In this document: one piece after another, positions 8,723-18,337 of the stretch | Layout: each line of letters starts with the position of its first letter | Numbering within the stretch: the stretch's first letter is position 1 | Assembly: GCA_024235095.1 (NCBI GenBank) | Contig: JACKNC010000001.1 | Location: 1,959,501 to 2,023,500 of the forward strand | Source: Gammaproteobacteria bacterium | Lineage (GTDB): Bacteria; Pseudomonadota; Gammaproteobacteria; Competibacterales; Competibacteraceae | Reading direction: 5' to 3' | DNA: 64,000 nucleotides | Position numbers and translations under genes: made by a program | The notes under the pieces: generated by a model | What the model saw: only the letters and a program-made list of their open reading frames with translations | What the model was told of the DNA's origin: nothing | The model's database searches: none

Positions 8723-9418
8723 ATGAATGAACCTGAACTTTCCCGACAAACTCCTTTCGGCGTTGATTTTAGCGTCGCCGAATTTGCTGATAACCCGGAA
8801 CCGCGTTGTCCCTGTGTGCTGCTGCTGGACAACTCCTGGTCGATGAATGGCGAATCGATTGCCGAGCTGAATCAGGGGCTTGCCATGTTCAAGGAGGAAT
8901 TGCTGGCCGACAGCCTGGCCGCCAAGCGCGTCGAGATCGCTATCGTCAGTTTCGGCCCGGTCGAAGTGGTCAACGATTTCCAGACGGCTGAACAATTTAT
9001 TCCCCCGGAACTCGCCGCACAAAAAGACACGCCGATGGGCGCGGCCATTTTACGCGGACTGGAGTTGCTGAATCAGCGCAAAACCTTGTACCGCGAAAAC
9101 GGCATTCCTTTCTTCCGGCCCTGGGTGTTCTTGATCACCGACGGCAGCCCGACTGATGAATGGAAAGCCGCGGCCAGCGAGGTGCGCAAGGGTGAGGAAA
9201 GTCGCGCATTCGCCTTCTTCGCGGTGGGCGTTGAGGGCGCGAATCTGGACATCCTGCAACATATTTCCCTGCGCCAACCTTTGCGACTTAAAGGCTTGCG
9301 TTTTCGGGAACTGTTCCAATGGCTGTCCAATTCGATGCGTTCGGTATCGCGTTCGGCGCCTGGCGCTGAAGTACCGTTGAGTAACCCGACCACACCCGAT
9401 GGTTGGGCCTCAGTGTGA
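8723..9418 (+). CDS. TerY-type von Willebrand factor A domain protein
   Basis: First gene of a TerY-P triad (vWA, PP2C phosphatase, kinase), a module known from Ter-linked stress systems. The 231-residue product is almost a single vWA domain. Its metal-ion site is visible: DNSWSM (D36, S38, S40), DTPMG near residue 102, and LITDGSPTDEW near residue 138. It has no signal peptide, so it is cytoplasmic. GGAGA lies 9 bp before the ATG. The next gene overlaps its stop codon, so expression is coupled. The role is inferred to be a metal-dependent scaffold for the kinase/phosphatase pair; the signal and targets are unknown. Confidence 0.85.
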   Translation: MNEPELSRQTPFGVDFSVAEFADNPEPRCPCVLLLDNSWSMNGESIAELNQGLAMFKEELLADSLAAKRVEIAIVSFGPVEVVNDFQTAEQFIPPELAAQKDTPMGAAILRGLELLNQRKTLYRENGIPFFRPWVFLITDGSPTDEWKAAASEVRKGEESRAFAFFAVGVEGANLDILQHISLRQPLRLKGLRFRELFQWLSNSMRSVSRSAPGAEVPLSNPTTPDGWASV

Positions 9419-10281
9419 GTGAGAATGGCCGTTGGCGCGTTGTTCAAGCGAGCGTTACCGGTGTTGCTCATCGGAGCAGCGGGACTGAATGCCAGGATGC
9501 CTGTGCTGTTCAACAGCTATTCATGCCGGATGGCGTCCCGGTATTAATACTGGTCGCCGCTGATGGCGCGGGCAGCGCAATCCGGTCACGCGAAGGCGCG
9601 GAACGAGCCTGTCAAATCTTGCTGGCTGAATGCGCAAACTGGTTGGCGCAGGTGAATAACGACGGCTGGCAACCTACCGTTGCTTTATCCTGGCTTCACC
9701 ATATTCAGGCGAGCCTGGCTCAACACGCTGCGGATGCCGGGCTACCTGCCCGGGAATTCGCCTGCACCCTCCTGGGTGCGATCATAGCCCCCGGCCAGGC
9801 GCTGTTCCTGCAAATTGGCGATGGCGCGATCATTGTTGAGAGCGGTGATAGCTACCGACCGATATTTTGGCCACAGGGCGGTGAATACCCTAACGAAACC
9901 TGGTTCGTAACCGATGTGAATGCGGCAAACCGTCTCGAATGTACAACGCTCACCGAATCTGTTGGTGAAATTGCTTTGCTGACTGATGGCTTGCAACCAC
10001 TGGCGCTGCACTATCAAAGTCATCAGGCCCATGAGCCATTTTTCCGCCCGATGTTTCAGAGTTTGCGCGACTATCCCGAGGACGGCTGCCTGGCGGCGCT
10101 GACCCAGGCGCTGGAGCAATTTCTGGACAGCCCAGCGGTCAATCAGCGCACTCACGATGACAAGACGCTGATTCTGGCCAGCCGGCTGGCGGCGCCGGAA
10201 ACGGCTCCGGCGATACCGGCAGGAGGAGAATTGGCGCCTGCGACCGGGCTTCGAGAAGATAATGGTGACGAAGTTCTATAG
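9415..10281 (+). CDS. PP2C-family protein phosphatase of the TerY-P triad
   Basis: Ser/Thr phosphatase expected to reverse phosphorylation by the adjoining kinase. PP2C motifs are present: SGTECQDACAV near the N-terminus, the metal-binding LVAADGAGSA, GDGAIIVE, LLTDGLQPL, and the C-terminal aspartate in THDDKTLILA. The start is uncertain. GTG at 9415 gives a 4-bp GTGA overlap with the vWA stop and is preferred over a TTG at 9403. The 3' end overlaps the kinase start by 20 bp. Cytoplasmic; about 289 residues. Confidence 0.82.
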   Translation: MSENGRWRVVQASVTGVAHRSSGTECQDACAVQQLFMPDGVPVLILVAADGAGSAIRSREGAERACQILLAECANWLAQVNNDGWQPTVALSWLHHIQASLAQHAADAGLPAREFACTLLGAIIAPGQALFLQIGDGAIIVESGDSYRPIFWPQGGEYPNETWFVTDVNAANRLECTTLTESVGEIALLTDGLQPLALHYQSHQAHEPFFRPMFQSLRDYPEDGCLAALTQALEQFLDSPAVNQRTHDDKTLILASRLAAPETAPAIPAGGELAPATGLREDNGDEVL

Positions 10282-12259
10282 CGGCGCCGGTCATTCGATC
10301 GAACTCGGGCGTCTGTTGGGACAGGGCGGGGAAGGCGCGGTCCATGAAATCGCTGGCCGACCCGGCTTTGTCGCCAAGGTCTATCACCAGCCGACACATC
10401 CTGACCAGGCGCTCAAACTGGAAAGCATGGCCCGTCAGGTCCATCCTGGATTGCTGGACATCGCCGCTTGGCCGGTGGACGTATTGCGCGCTAAACCCCA
10501 GGGTCCGGTACAGGGCTTCATTATGCCCCGGGTCAATGGCTACCAGGAAATTCACAGCCTCTATGGCCCGTCCCACCGCAAACGGGCCTTTCCTCACGCA
10601 GACTGGTCATTTCTGATCCATGCCGCCCGCAATCTGGCCAGCGCCTTTGAGGCCATTCATGCCCGGGGCCATGTCATCGGCGATGTGAATCCGGGTAATG
10701 TAGTTGTATCGGCCCAGGCACTGGTCAAGCTGATCGACTGCGACTCTTTCCAGATTAACGCCAACGACCGTTCGTTCCCCTGCAATGTGGGCGTTCCACA
10801 ATTCACTGCGCCGGAACTGCAAGGCCAGCGGTTTCATGGTCTGCGCCGTAGCTCCGAGCATGACGCCTTTGGCCTGGCGCTGCTCTGCTTTCATCTTTTG
10901 TTCATGGGTCGCCACCCATTCGCCGGTCGCTACCAGGGTCGGGGCGATATGTCCATCGAACGCGCTATCAAGGAATACCGGTTTGCCTTTGGCGCGCATG
11001 CCGCCGCCTGGTTGATGGAGCCACCGCCTCATACCTTGCCATTCACCGCCCTGCCTCGATCCATCGCGGATCTGTTTGAGCGCGCTTTTGTGCCCTTGGC
11101 GGTTGGACAAAGCCGTCCCAAGCCCCGCGAATGGTTGCTGGCCCTGGAGCGGTTAAACCGGGAATTGCGGTCTTGTGGGCGAAATGCGTTGCACAAATAC
11201 TCAGGCAATCTGTCCGCCTGTCCATGGTGCGAACTGGAGCAGGTCAGCGGCGCTCTATTCTTTCCGCCGCCGCGACCGTCACCAGCAAGTCCACCTCCTG
11301 TCCGTTATCCCAATTTTGACCTCGACCGCGTCTGGAACCGTATTTTAGCGGTCACGCCGCCCGCTATCGAGGCTATGCCCCATCCTGATTCAACAACGCC
11401 CGTTACGCCTACCCCATTGCCGGAAGTCCTGCAGCGCATCCAGCGCGGCAATCAGATAAGGACGGCGGTTATTGCCGGGGCGACGTTGGCGGCGATGATG
11501 ATTCATTCCCGGCTGAGCTGGTTGTGGTTACCACTGGCCGCCATCCTGTGGTCGTTGCTGCGCGATAATACAATCCGCCGCGAATACCAGCGCCGCCGAT
11601 TGGCATTGCTGGCTGCCCGCCAGGAACTGGCTGATCTCCAGGCCGCCTGGCAACAGCGCGCTAGTGATCAACCGTTCACGACTGCTCTGCGCAGCTTGTA
11701 TACTCTGCACGACCGCTATCGGCAATTACCGGAAACATTGCAACAGAATTTGCAGCGTCTGGAAACCGACCAGCGCCAGATTCAACTGCAAGCGTTTCTG
11801 GAGAATCACTTTATCGACATTGCCCAGATTCCCGGTATTCGCGCTACCGACCGGATCGCACTGGAATCCTACGGCATCGAGACCGCCGCTGATATCAGCG
11901 CCGAAGCTATCCGCGCCGTCCCTGGCTTCGGTCAACGGTTGGGTCGCCAGCGGGCAAGTGCTCTGCTGGATTGGCGTCGAGCGCTGGAAGCGCAATTTCA
12001 TTACGATCCCCGGCAAAGCATTAGTCCTGCGACGGTCGCTGATCTGCGCCGGCAATACCAACAGCAACGGTTGTCCATTGAGCGGGAATTACTGGCAAGT
12101 CCCGACGAACTGGCTAAAATAAAAGCGGATATTCTTAAACAGCGCGCCCAGCTGAATATCGCTCTGATCCGCCAGGCCGTGCGGGAAGCTCAGGCTCGGG
12201 CGGATCTGCGCATCTTTTATCCGGGTTTTGGCGGTTGGCGGCCGCGCCATCGGGTTTAA
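10262..12259 (+). CDS. TerY-P triad protein kinase with zinc-knuckle, TM and helix-hairpin-helix regions
   Basis: 665-residue kinase closing the triad. The kinase domain covers about residues 10-300. It has a glycine loop GQGGEGAV (20-27), VAK lysine (K39), a catalytic loop of the form GDVNPGNVVV in place of HRDxxxxN, and DCDS in place of DFG; the D, N and D ligands are kept. A CPWC pair follows near residue 320 and a hydrophobic segment at about 400-432. After a coiled coil comes a helix-hairpin-helix stretch (GIRATDRIALESYGIETAADIS...VPGFGQRLG, about 525-570) and a second coiled coil. The HhH region hints at nucleic-acid binding. The start overlaps the phosphatase end. Confidence 0.85.
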   Translation: MVTKFYSGAGHSIELGRLLGQGGEGAVHEIAGRPGFVAKVYHQPTHPDQALKLESMARQVHPGLLDIAAWPVDVLRAKPQGPVQGFIMPRVNGYQEIHSLYGPSHRKRAFPHADWSFLIHAARNLASAFEAIHARGHVIGDVNPGNVVVSAQALVKLIDCDSFQINANDRSFPCNVGVPQFTAPELQGQRFHGLRRSSEHDAFGLALLCFHLLFMGRHPFAGRYQGRGDMSIERAIKEYRFAFGAHAAAWLMEPPPHTLPFTALPRSIADLFERAFVPLAVGQSRPKPREWLLALERLNRELRSCGRNALHKYSGNLSACPWCELEQVSGALFFPPPRPSPASPPPVRYPNFDLDRVWNRILAVTPPAIEAMPHPDSTTPVTPTPLPEVLQRIQRGNQIRTAVIAGATLAAMMIHSRLSWLWLPLAAILWSLLRDNTIRREYQRRRLALLAARQELADLQAAWQQRASDQPFTTALRSLYTLHDRYRQLPETLQQNLQRLETDQRQIQLQAFLENHFIDIAQIPGIRATDRIALESYGIETAADISAEAIRAVPGFGQRLGRQRASALLDWRRALEAQFHYDPRQSISPATVADLRRQYQQQRLSIERELLASPDELAKIKADILKQRAQLNIALIRQAVREAQARADLRIFYPGFGGWRPRHRV

Positions 12260-12289
12260 GAACAGGGCGCACCATAGAGAGCTTGCTGC

Positions 12290-12889
12290 ATGGGTAGACG
12301 CAACACACATACGCGTGAGGAATTACGGGAAATTGCGTTGCAAGCGGCTGAAGAACTGGTTGAAGCACAAGGTCTGACCGGTTTAAGCGCGCGTAAGGTG
12401 GTCAGCCGCATTGGCTATACGGTGGGCAGCCTGTACATGGTTTTCAACAATATCGATGATCTGATCGTGCAGATGAACGAACGAACTCTTGATCGGCTGT
12501 ATGGCATGTTGTCTGCTGCGGTTGCCAGCCAGCCGCCGCCCGCGACAGCGATCCGGGCGTTGGCGCAGGCTTACATCACCTTCGCGTTAACGGAAACTCA
12601 TCGTTGGCTGGCCATTTATCAGCACCGGTTGCCAAAAGGAGAAACCGTGCCGGACTCCTTCACGGAAAAAGTGACGCGTATGTTTGAGTTGGCGCAACAA
12701 CCATTGACTCTGCTTTGTCCGCGACGACATCCAGAGGAAGTCGCTTTAGCCGCGCGCGCGCTGTGGAGTGGAATTCATGGTATTTGTATACTGGGTTTCG
12801 ACCAGAAACTGGAAGCGGTGGGAGGTCGATCCATTCAAGAGGTGACTGAATCCTTGCTTGACAATTATCTGGCCGGTTTCACTCAATAA
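12290..12889 (+). CDS. TetR/AcrR-family transcriptional regulator
   Basis: 199-residue repressor-type protein. The N-terminal TetR helix-turn-helix is clear at about residues 10-57 (REIALQAAEELVEAQGLTGLSARKVVSRIGYTVGSLYMVFNNIDDLI). The C-terminal ligand-binding part resembles the WHG group (ALWSGIHGICIL). It begins 30 bp after the kinase and may be transcribed with it, or be an independent regulator. Its ligand and targets are unknown. Confidence 0.85.
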   Translation: MGRRNTHTREELREIALQAAEELVEAQGLTGLSARKVVSRIGYTVGSLYMVFNNIDDLIVQMNERTLDRLYGMLSAAVASQPPPATAIRALAQAYITFALTETHRWLAIYQHRLPKGETVPDSFTEKVTRMFELAQQPLTLLCPRRHPEEVALAARALWSGIHGICILGFDQKLEAVGGRSIQEVTESLLDNYLAGFTQ

Positions 12890-12940
12890 CCTTGTTATCC
12901 TGATCGAATAGTGACGCAACTAAAAATTTCTTTTCCATGG

Positions 12941-12970
12941 TTGACAAGTAACCCTGTGAACCGCAAAATA
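12941..12970 (+). promoter_or_regulatory. Sigma-70 promoter of the tRNA-tuf operon
   Basis: TTGACA at 12941-12946, a 17-bp spacer and CAAAAT at 12964-12969, followed by a GC-rich discriminator (ACGCGACTCCG) before the tRNA-Tyr start at 12985. A consensus -35 with a GC-rich discriminator is typical of stringently controlled stable-RNA promoters. Confidence 0.7.
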
Positions 12971-12984
12971 CGCGACTCCGTTTT

Positions 12985-13069
<85 letters not shown>

Positions 13070-13147
13070 TCGCTGCCGATAAACACCAGCAGATTTCGGA
13101 GCGCTACCATCGGGTTCAACCGGAGTTCTGATGGAGATGCGATCAAA

Positions 13148-13221
<74 letters not shown>

Positions 13222-13247
13222 TATATGATGGTTAGTAAAAGGTTTTC

Positions 13248-13323
<76 letters not shown>

Positions 13324-13405
13324 GAATTATGTTATACAAAAAATCGCCCAATCGAGGCGGAGTGATTTGAATCTCTGGCCCTAAGAGTTGCAGGGGAGTG
13401 CCTGG

Positions 13406-14596
<1,191 letters not shown>

Positions 14597-14660
14597 TTTT
14601 TGATCCAGTGTTGCATGGGATGGAACGTCTGACCGGCGATTCACTCTATGTTATGAATAC

Positions 14661-14736
14661 AGGCCAGTAGCTCAATTGGTAGAGCAGCGGTCTCCAAAAC
14701 CGCAGGTTGGGGGTTCGAGACCCTCCTGGCCTGCCA
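14661..14736 (+). tRNA. tRNA-Trp (CCA)
   Basis: 76-nt tRNA. The acceptor stem AGGCCAG pairs with CTGGCCT (14726-14732), the anticodon is CCA in CTCCAAA, the T loop is TTCGAGA, and CCA is encoded at 14734-14736. It lies between tuf and secE. Confidence 0.97.
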
Positions 14737-14821
14737 TATCTCTCATGGCAGGCTTCAGGCTCCGCTTATCCTCTTTTCTGGTAAGCGGGTATTTCCTGGA
14801 GAGCACAAAGCCAGAATCCGC

Positions 14822-15199
14822 ATGAATTCAACCAACTCTGAAACGCAAACCCTGAGCCGTCCCGATGCGCTCAAACTGGCGGCGGCAAGCGCACTGATCC
14901 TGATCGCGCTCGTTGCTTTTTACCTGTTCGCCAACCAGTTGATTCTGGTTGTGCGGGTCATGGGGTTGCTGATCGCGGTCGGCGCCGCGGTTGCTATCGC
15001 GCTGAAGACCGAGCCGGGCGCGGAAACCCTGGAGTTTATCCGTGGCGCCCGTTCCGAGCTGCGCAAGGTCGTTTGGCCCACCCGCGCCGAGACCACGCAA
15101 ACCACCTTGATCGTATTGGCTATGGTGATTCTGATGGGCATCTTGCTGTGGCTGTTCGACATGCTGCTGCTCTGGCTGGTTCGCCTGATCACCGGGTAA
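14822..15199 (+). CDS. secE: Preprotein translocase subunit SecE
   Basis: Essential subunit of the SecYEG channel in the inner membrane. 125 residues with three hydrophobic helices (about 20-37, 42-60 and 95-122), the long enterobacterial-type form. The conserved amphipathic segment FIRGARSELRKVVWPTRAETTQTT precedes the last helix. GGAGAG lies upstream of the ATG. nusG follows 12 bp later. Confidence 0.95.
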   Translation: MNSTNSETQTLSRPDALKLAAASALILIALVAFYLFANQLILVVRVMGLLIAVGAAVAIALKTEPGAETLEFIRGARSELRKVVWPTRAETTQTTLIVLAMVILMGILLWLFDMLLLWLVRLITG

Positions 15200-15211
15200 C
15201 AGAGGCGCGCT

Positions 15212-15751
15212 ATGACCATGCGTTGGTATGTCGTGCAGGCCTACTCCGGCTTCGAGCAGCAGGTCAAACGCTCCTTGCTGGAGCGCATCAATCGCGAAGG
15301 CGTCAAGGACCGGTTTGGGCAGATTCTAGTGCCGACTGAGGAAGTCGTAGAAATGCGCGATGGTCAGAAGCGCAAAAGTGACCGCAAATTTTTTCCCGGC
15401 TATGTGCTGGTGCAAATGGAGATGGACAACGATACCTGGCATCTGGTGCGCAACGCGCCCAAGGTATTGGGCTTCATTGGAGGAACCAGCGACCGGCCCG
15501 CGCCAATTTCCGAGAAGGAAGCCCAGGCGATCCTGCAACGGATTCAGGATGGCGTCGATAAACCCAAGCCCAAGGTGCTTTACGAACCAGGGGAAATGGT
15601 GCGGGTCACGGATGGTCCATTCAATGACTTTGAAGGTGTCGTTGAGGAAGTCAATTACGAAAAGAACCGGTTGCGCGTCGGGGTGATGATCTTCGGACGC
15701 ACCACCCCGGTAGAGCTGGAATTCAGTCAGGTCGAAAAGGTATCCCGCTGA
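15212..15751 (+). CDS. nusG: Transcription termination/antitermination factor NusG
   Basis: Binds RNA polymerase and couples it to ribosomes and Rho. 179 residues with the NGN domain (RWYVVQAYSGFEQQVKRSLLERI, FFPGYVLVQMEM) and a C-terminal KOW motif (VRVTDGPFNDFEGVVEEVN). An internal Met at residue 3 is an alternative start. A small hairpin (ACCGGC at 15751-15756 with GCCGGT at 15761-15766) sits at its stop codon. Part of the secE-nusG unit. Confidence 0.97.
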   Translation: MTMRWYVVQAYSGFEQQVKRSLLERINREGVKDRFGQILVPTEEVVEMRDGQKRKSDRKFFPGYVLVQMEMDNDTWHLVRNAPKVLGFIGGTSDRPAPISEKEAQAILQRIQDGVDKPKPKVLYEPGEMVRVTDGPFNDFEGVVEEVNYEKNRLRVGVMIFGRTTPVELEFSQVEKVSR

Positions 15752-15841
15752 CCGGCGTTCGCCGGTCGCTGTTTCCGTCGTCCGCTGGTCGGGCGATTCA
15801 TTCGGGGAGCCGCAAGGCGCTCGCACCCGACAGGAGCCATC

Positions 15842-16273
15842 ATGGCAAAAAAAGTCAACGCATACGTTAAATTGCAAGTTGCAGCCGCCAAGGCCAATCC
15901 CAGTCCCCCGGTCGGCCCCGCGTTGGGTCAGCATGGCGTGAATATCATGGAATTTTGCAAAGCGTTCAACGCCCAGACCCAGCATCTGGAACCCGGCCTG
16001 CCGATCCCGGTGGTGATCACGGTCTATAGCGACCGCAGCTTCACCTTCATCATGAAGACCCCGCCGGCCTCGGTGTTATTGAAAAAGGCGCTAGGTCTCG
16101 ACAAGGGCAGTCCCAAACCGAACACCACCAAGGTTGGCACGGTAACCCGCGCTCAACTGGAAGAGGTCGCCAAGGCCAAGATGCCCGATTTGACTGCTGC
16201 CGATTTGGAGGCCGCCGTGCGCACGATTGCCGGCAGCGCCCGCTCCATGGGCCTGAATATCGAGGGAGTTTGA
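15842..16273 (+). CDS. rplK: 50S ribosomal protein L11
   Basis: Component of the GTPase-associated centre, required for RelA activation. 143 residues, normal length. The start MAKKVNAYVKLQVAAAKANPSPPVGPALGQHG carries the conserved proline-rich N-domain, and the C-domain ends ARSMGLNIEGV. AGGAG lies 7 bp upstream. It is followed by rplA after 3 bp, so L1 control of both from the rplK leader is expected by analogy with E. coli. Confidence 0.98.
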   Translation: MAKKVNAYVKLQVAAAKANPSPPVGPALGQHGVNIMEFCKAFNAQTQHLEPGLPIPVVITVYSDRSFTFIMKTPPASVLLKKALGLDKGSPKPNTTKVGTVTRAQLEEVAKAKMPDLTAADLEAAVRTIAGSARSMGLNIEGV

Positions 16274-16276
16274 ATC

Positions 16277-16975
16277 ATGGCCAAGATTTCCAAGCGTCTG
16301 AAAGCGATTCGCGCCAAGCTCGGACCTGGCAATAAGATCTATCCCGCGCCAGAAGCTCTGGATTTGCTCAGGGAACTGGCGAGCGCCAAATTCCGAGAGT
16401 CGGTGGATGTTGCTGTTAATCTGGGCGTCGATCCGCGCAAATCCGACCAGGTGGTGCGTGGCGCGACTGTTCTGCCTCACGGTACGGGCAAAACCGTGCG
16501 TGTCGCGGTCTTCGCCCAAGGTGCCAACGCCGAAGCGGCTCAGGCGGCAGGCGCTGATGTGGTGGGTTTTGAAGATCTGGCGGAATCGGTCAAGGCCGGC
16601 AATCTGGATTTCGATGTTGTGATCGCCTCGCCGGACGCCATGCGGATCGTTGGCCAGCTGGGCAAGATTCTTGGACCGCGCGGGCTGATGCCTAATCCCA
16701 AGGTCGGCACGGTCACCCCCGACGTAGCGGGCGCGATTCGCAACGCCAAGGCCGGTCAGGTGCGCTATCGCACCGATAAGTCGGGCATCATCCACTGTAC
16801 CTTGGGCAAAGTGAACTTTAGCACAGTCCAGTTGCAAGAAAATCTGCAAGCGCTGCTACACGATTTGCAAAAGGCCAAACCCTCGACCTCCAAGGGCATT
16901 TACATGCGCCGGGTGACCGTTTCCACCACGATGGGGCCAGGATTGGCCGTGGATCAGGCGACATTATCATTCTAA
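16277..16975 (+). CDS. rplA: 50S ribosomal protein L1
   Basis: L1-stalk protein and, by family analogy, translational repressor of the rplK-rplA mRNA. 232 residues. Signatures include MAKISKRLKAI, VDPRKSDQVVRGATVLPHGTGK and the L1 motif LGKILGPRGLMPNPKVGTVTPDV. GAGGGAG precedes the ATG. The end is followed by about 200 bp of leader before rplJ. Confidence 0.98.
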   Translation: MAKISKRLKAIRAKLGPGNKIYPAPEALDLLRELASAKFRESVDVAVNLGVDPRKSDQVVRGATVLPHGTGKTVRVAVFAQGANAEAAQAAGADVVGFEDLAESVKAGNLDFDVVIASPDAMRIVGQLGKILGPRGLMPNPKVGTVTPDVAGAIRNAKAGQVRYRTDKSGIIHCTLGKVNFSTVQLQENLQALLHDLQKAKPSTSKGIYMRRVTVSTTMGPGLAVDQATLSF

Positions 16976-17171
16976 AGCCGCATCTACACACGAACTTTGG
17001 GCCGGTCGGCCTCGCCGGCCAGCGTCAAAGACCGCGGGCGCTCTTGAGCTTAATTGCTTCCGGTTTCGGCTGGATGCCCCCGCGCAGACGGCATAGCCCT
17101 TCCGGACATCCTGGTCAGGCTGCCGTTCCCCTTTTCTCCACGCCGTGGAGAAAAAACCACGAGGAAAACCG
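16976..17171 (+). ncRNA. rplJ leader (L10-leader candidate)
   Basis: 196-bp non-coding gap in the position where the L10(L12)4 complex autoregulates rplJL in gammaproteobacteria. It contains strong complementary segments: GGCCGGTCGGCC with CCGGCCAG near 17002-17023, and CTCCAC at 17136-17141 with GTGGAG at 17145-17150 just before the rplJ ribosome site. The function is inferred from position; a covariance-model search was not possible. Confidence 0.4.
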
Positions 17172-17705
17172 ATGAGTCTCAATCTGGCAGAAAAACAGGC
17201 GGTGGTGGCCGAAGTCGCCAAGGTCGCTGCCAGTGCGCACTCCGTGATTGCCGCCGAATATCGGGGGTTGAGCGTGGCTCAGCTTACCAATCTGCGCGTC
17301 AAAGCGCGGGAAACCGGCGTCTATCTGCGTGTTGTCAAGAACACCCTGGCGCGGCGCGCCGTCCAGGGCACTGAGTTCGAATGCCTGCAACCCAGTTTGG
17401 TGGGACCGCTGATTCTGGCGTTCTCCCAAGAGGATCCAGGCGCGGCAGCGCGGATTTTCAAGGAGTTTCTTAAGGAAAAAGCCAACGACAAGCTGATCGT
17501 TAAAGCCTTGGCGGTGGGTGGGCAAGCTTATCCAGCATACGAACTGGATCGTTTGGCTAGCCTGCCGACCCGTGATGAGGCCATCAGCCTGTTTATGGCG
17601 ACCCTGCGGGCGCCGCTCGACAAGTTGGCGCGTACCCTTAATGAAATTCCCGGCAAGTTGGTGCGCACCATTGACGCGATCCGGCAGCAGAAGGAAGCCG
17701 CCTGA
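17172..17705 (+). CDS. rplJ: 50S ribosomal protein L10
   Basis: Base of the L7/L12 stalk. 177 residues starting MSLNLAEKQAVVAEV, with the L10 signature EYRGLSVAQLTNLRVKARETGVYLRVVKNTLARRAV. GAGGAAAA lies just before the ATG at 17172; an in-frame ATG at 17145 lies inside the leader hairpin and is rejected. Confidence 0.97.
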   Translation: MSLNLAEKQAVVAEVAKVAASAHSVIAAEYRGLSVAQLTNLRVKARETGVYLRVVKNTLARRAVQGTEFECLQPSLVGPLILAFSQEDPGAAARIFKEFLKEKANDKLIVKALAVGGQAYPAYELDRLASLPTRDEAISLFMATLRAPLDKLARTLNEIPGKLVRTIDAIRQQKEAA

Positions 17706-17759
17706 ACGCAACGCCGCCTGATTTTGCAATTTTCCAGGTTCCTACCAGGAGTAGATTTA

Positions 17760-18134
17760 ATGGCTGTTTCGAAAGAAGAAATTCTGGATGCCATCGCGGG
17801 CATGACCGTGATGGAGATCGTGGAGCTGATTTCCGCAATGGAGGAAAAATTTGGCGTCAGCGCCGCCGCCGCGGTGGCCGCTGCGCCAGTAGCCGCGGCT
17901 GCGGCTGCGCCGGTTGAGGAAAAAACCGAGTTTGACGTGGTCATGACCAGCTTCGGCGAGAAGAAGGTCGAGGTCATCAAGGTCGTGCGTGCTCTGACCG
18001 GTCTGGGTCTGAAGGAAGCCAAGGATGCTGTGGAAGGCGTCCCCTCGACCATCAAGGAAGGCATTCCCAAGGCCGAGGCCGAGGATGTCAAGAAGAAGCT
18101 GGAGGAAGCCGGCGCGAAGGTCGAAATCAAGTAA
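17760..18134 (+). CDS. rplL: 50S ribosomal protein L7/L12
   Basis: Stalk protein that recruits translational GTPases. 124 residues: N-terminal dimerisation domain (MAVSKEEILDAIAGMTVMEIVELISAMEEKFGV), an Ala-rich hinge (about 42-60) and the C-terminal domain with EVIKVVRALTGLGLKEAKDAVEGVP. The start at 17760 follows AGGAGT. Confidence 0.98.
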   Translation: MAVSKEEILDAIAGMTVMEIVELISAMEEKFGVSAAAAVAAAPVAAAAAAPVEEKTEFDVVMTSFGEKKVEVIKVVRALTGLGLKEAKDAVEGVPSTIKEGIPKAEAEDVKKKLEEAGAKVEIK

Positions 18135-18188
18135 AGTTCGCGATGCTCCTTCGGCACCGTTGCCGGATTCAGGATTGAACCCGGTAAC

Positions 18189-18225
18189 AACGGCTGGCGA
18201 CCTCGCGTCGCTAGCCGGTTTTCTT
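18189..18225 (+). terminator. Attenuator hairpin between rplL and rpoB
   Basis: CGGCTGGCGAC pairs with GTCGCTAGCCG over a short loop, followed by a T-rich tail (TTTTCTTTT). It lies 55 bp after rplL and about 110 bp before rpoB, the place where E. coli has the partial terminator that sets the ribosomal protein to RNA polymerase ratio. Confidence 0.75.
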
Positions 18226-18337
18226 TTGATCCGATCAGGGATGGCCGGTATTTCGGTTCGTGGGATGTCGATCCGTAATGAATCATGGAATCGGGCGGCT
18301 TTCGCCCTGGGCTGGCACTCTCGTCAGAGGAACCCCG

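Noticed and set aside
8723..12259. Tellurite-resistance operon
   Set aside because: vWA, PP2C and kinase genes match the TerY-P triad, but no terB, terC, terD or terE gene is present, so resistance cannot be claimed.
17132..17154. CTCCAC/GTGGAG hairpin as an intrinsic terminator before rplJ
   Set aside because: On the plus strand it is followed by A's, not T's, and then by the rplJ ribosome site; it is treated as part of the leader.
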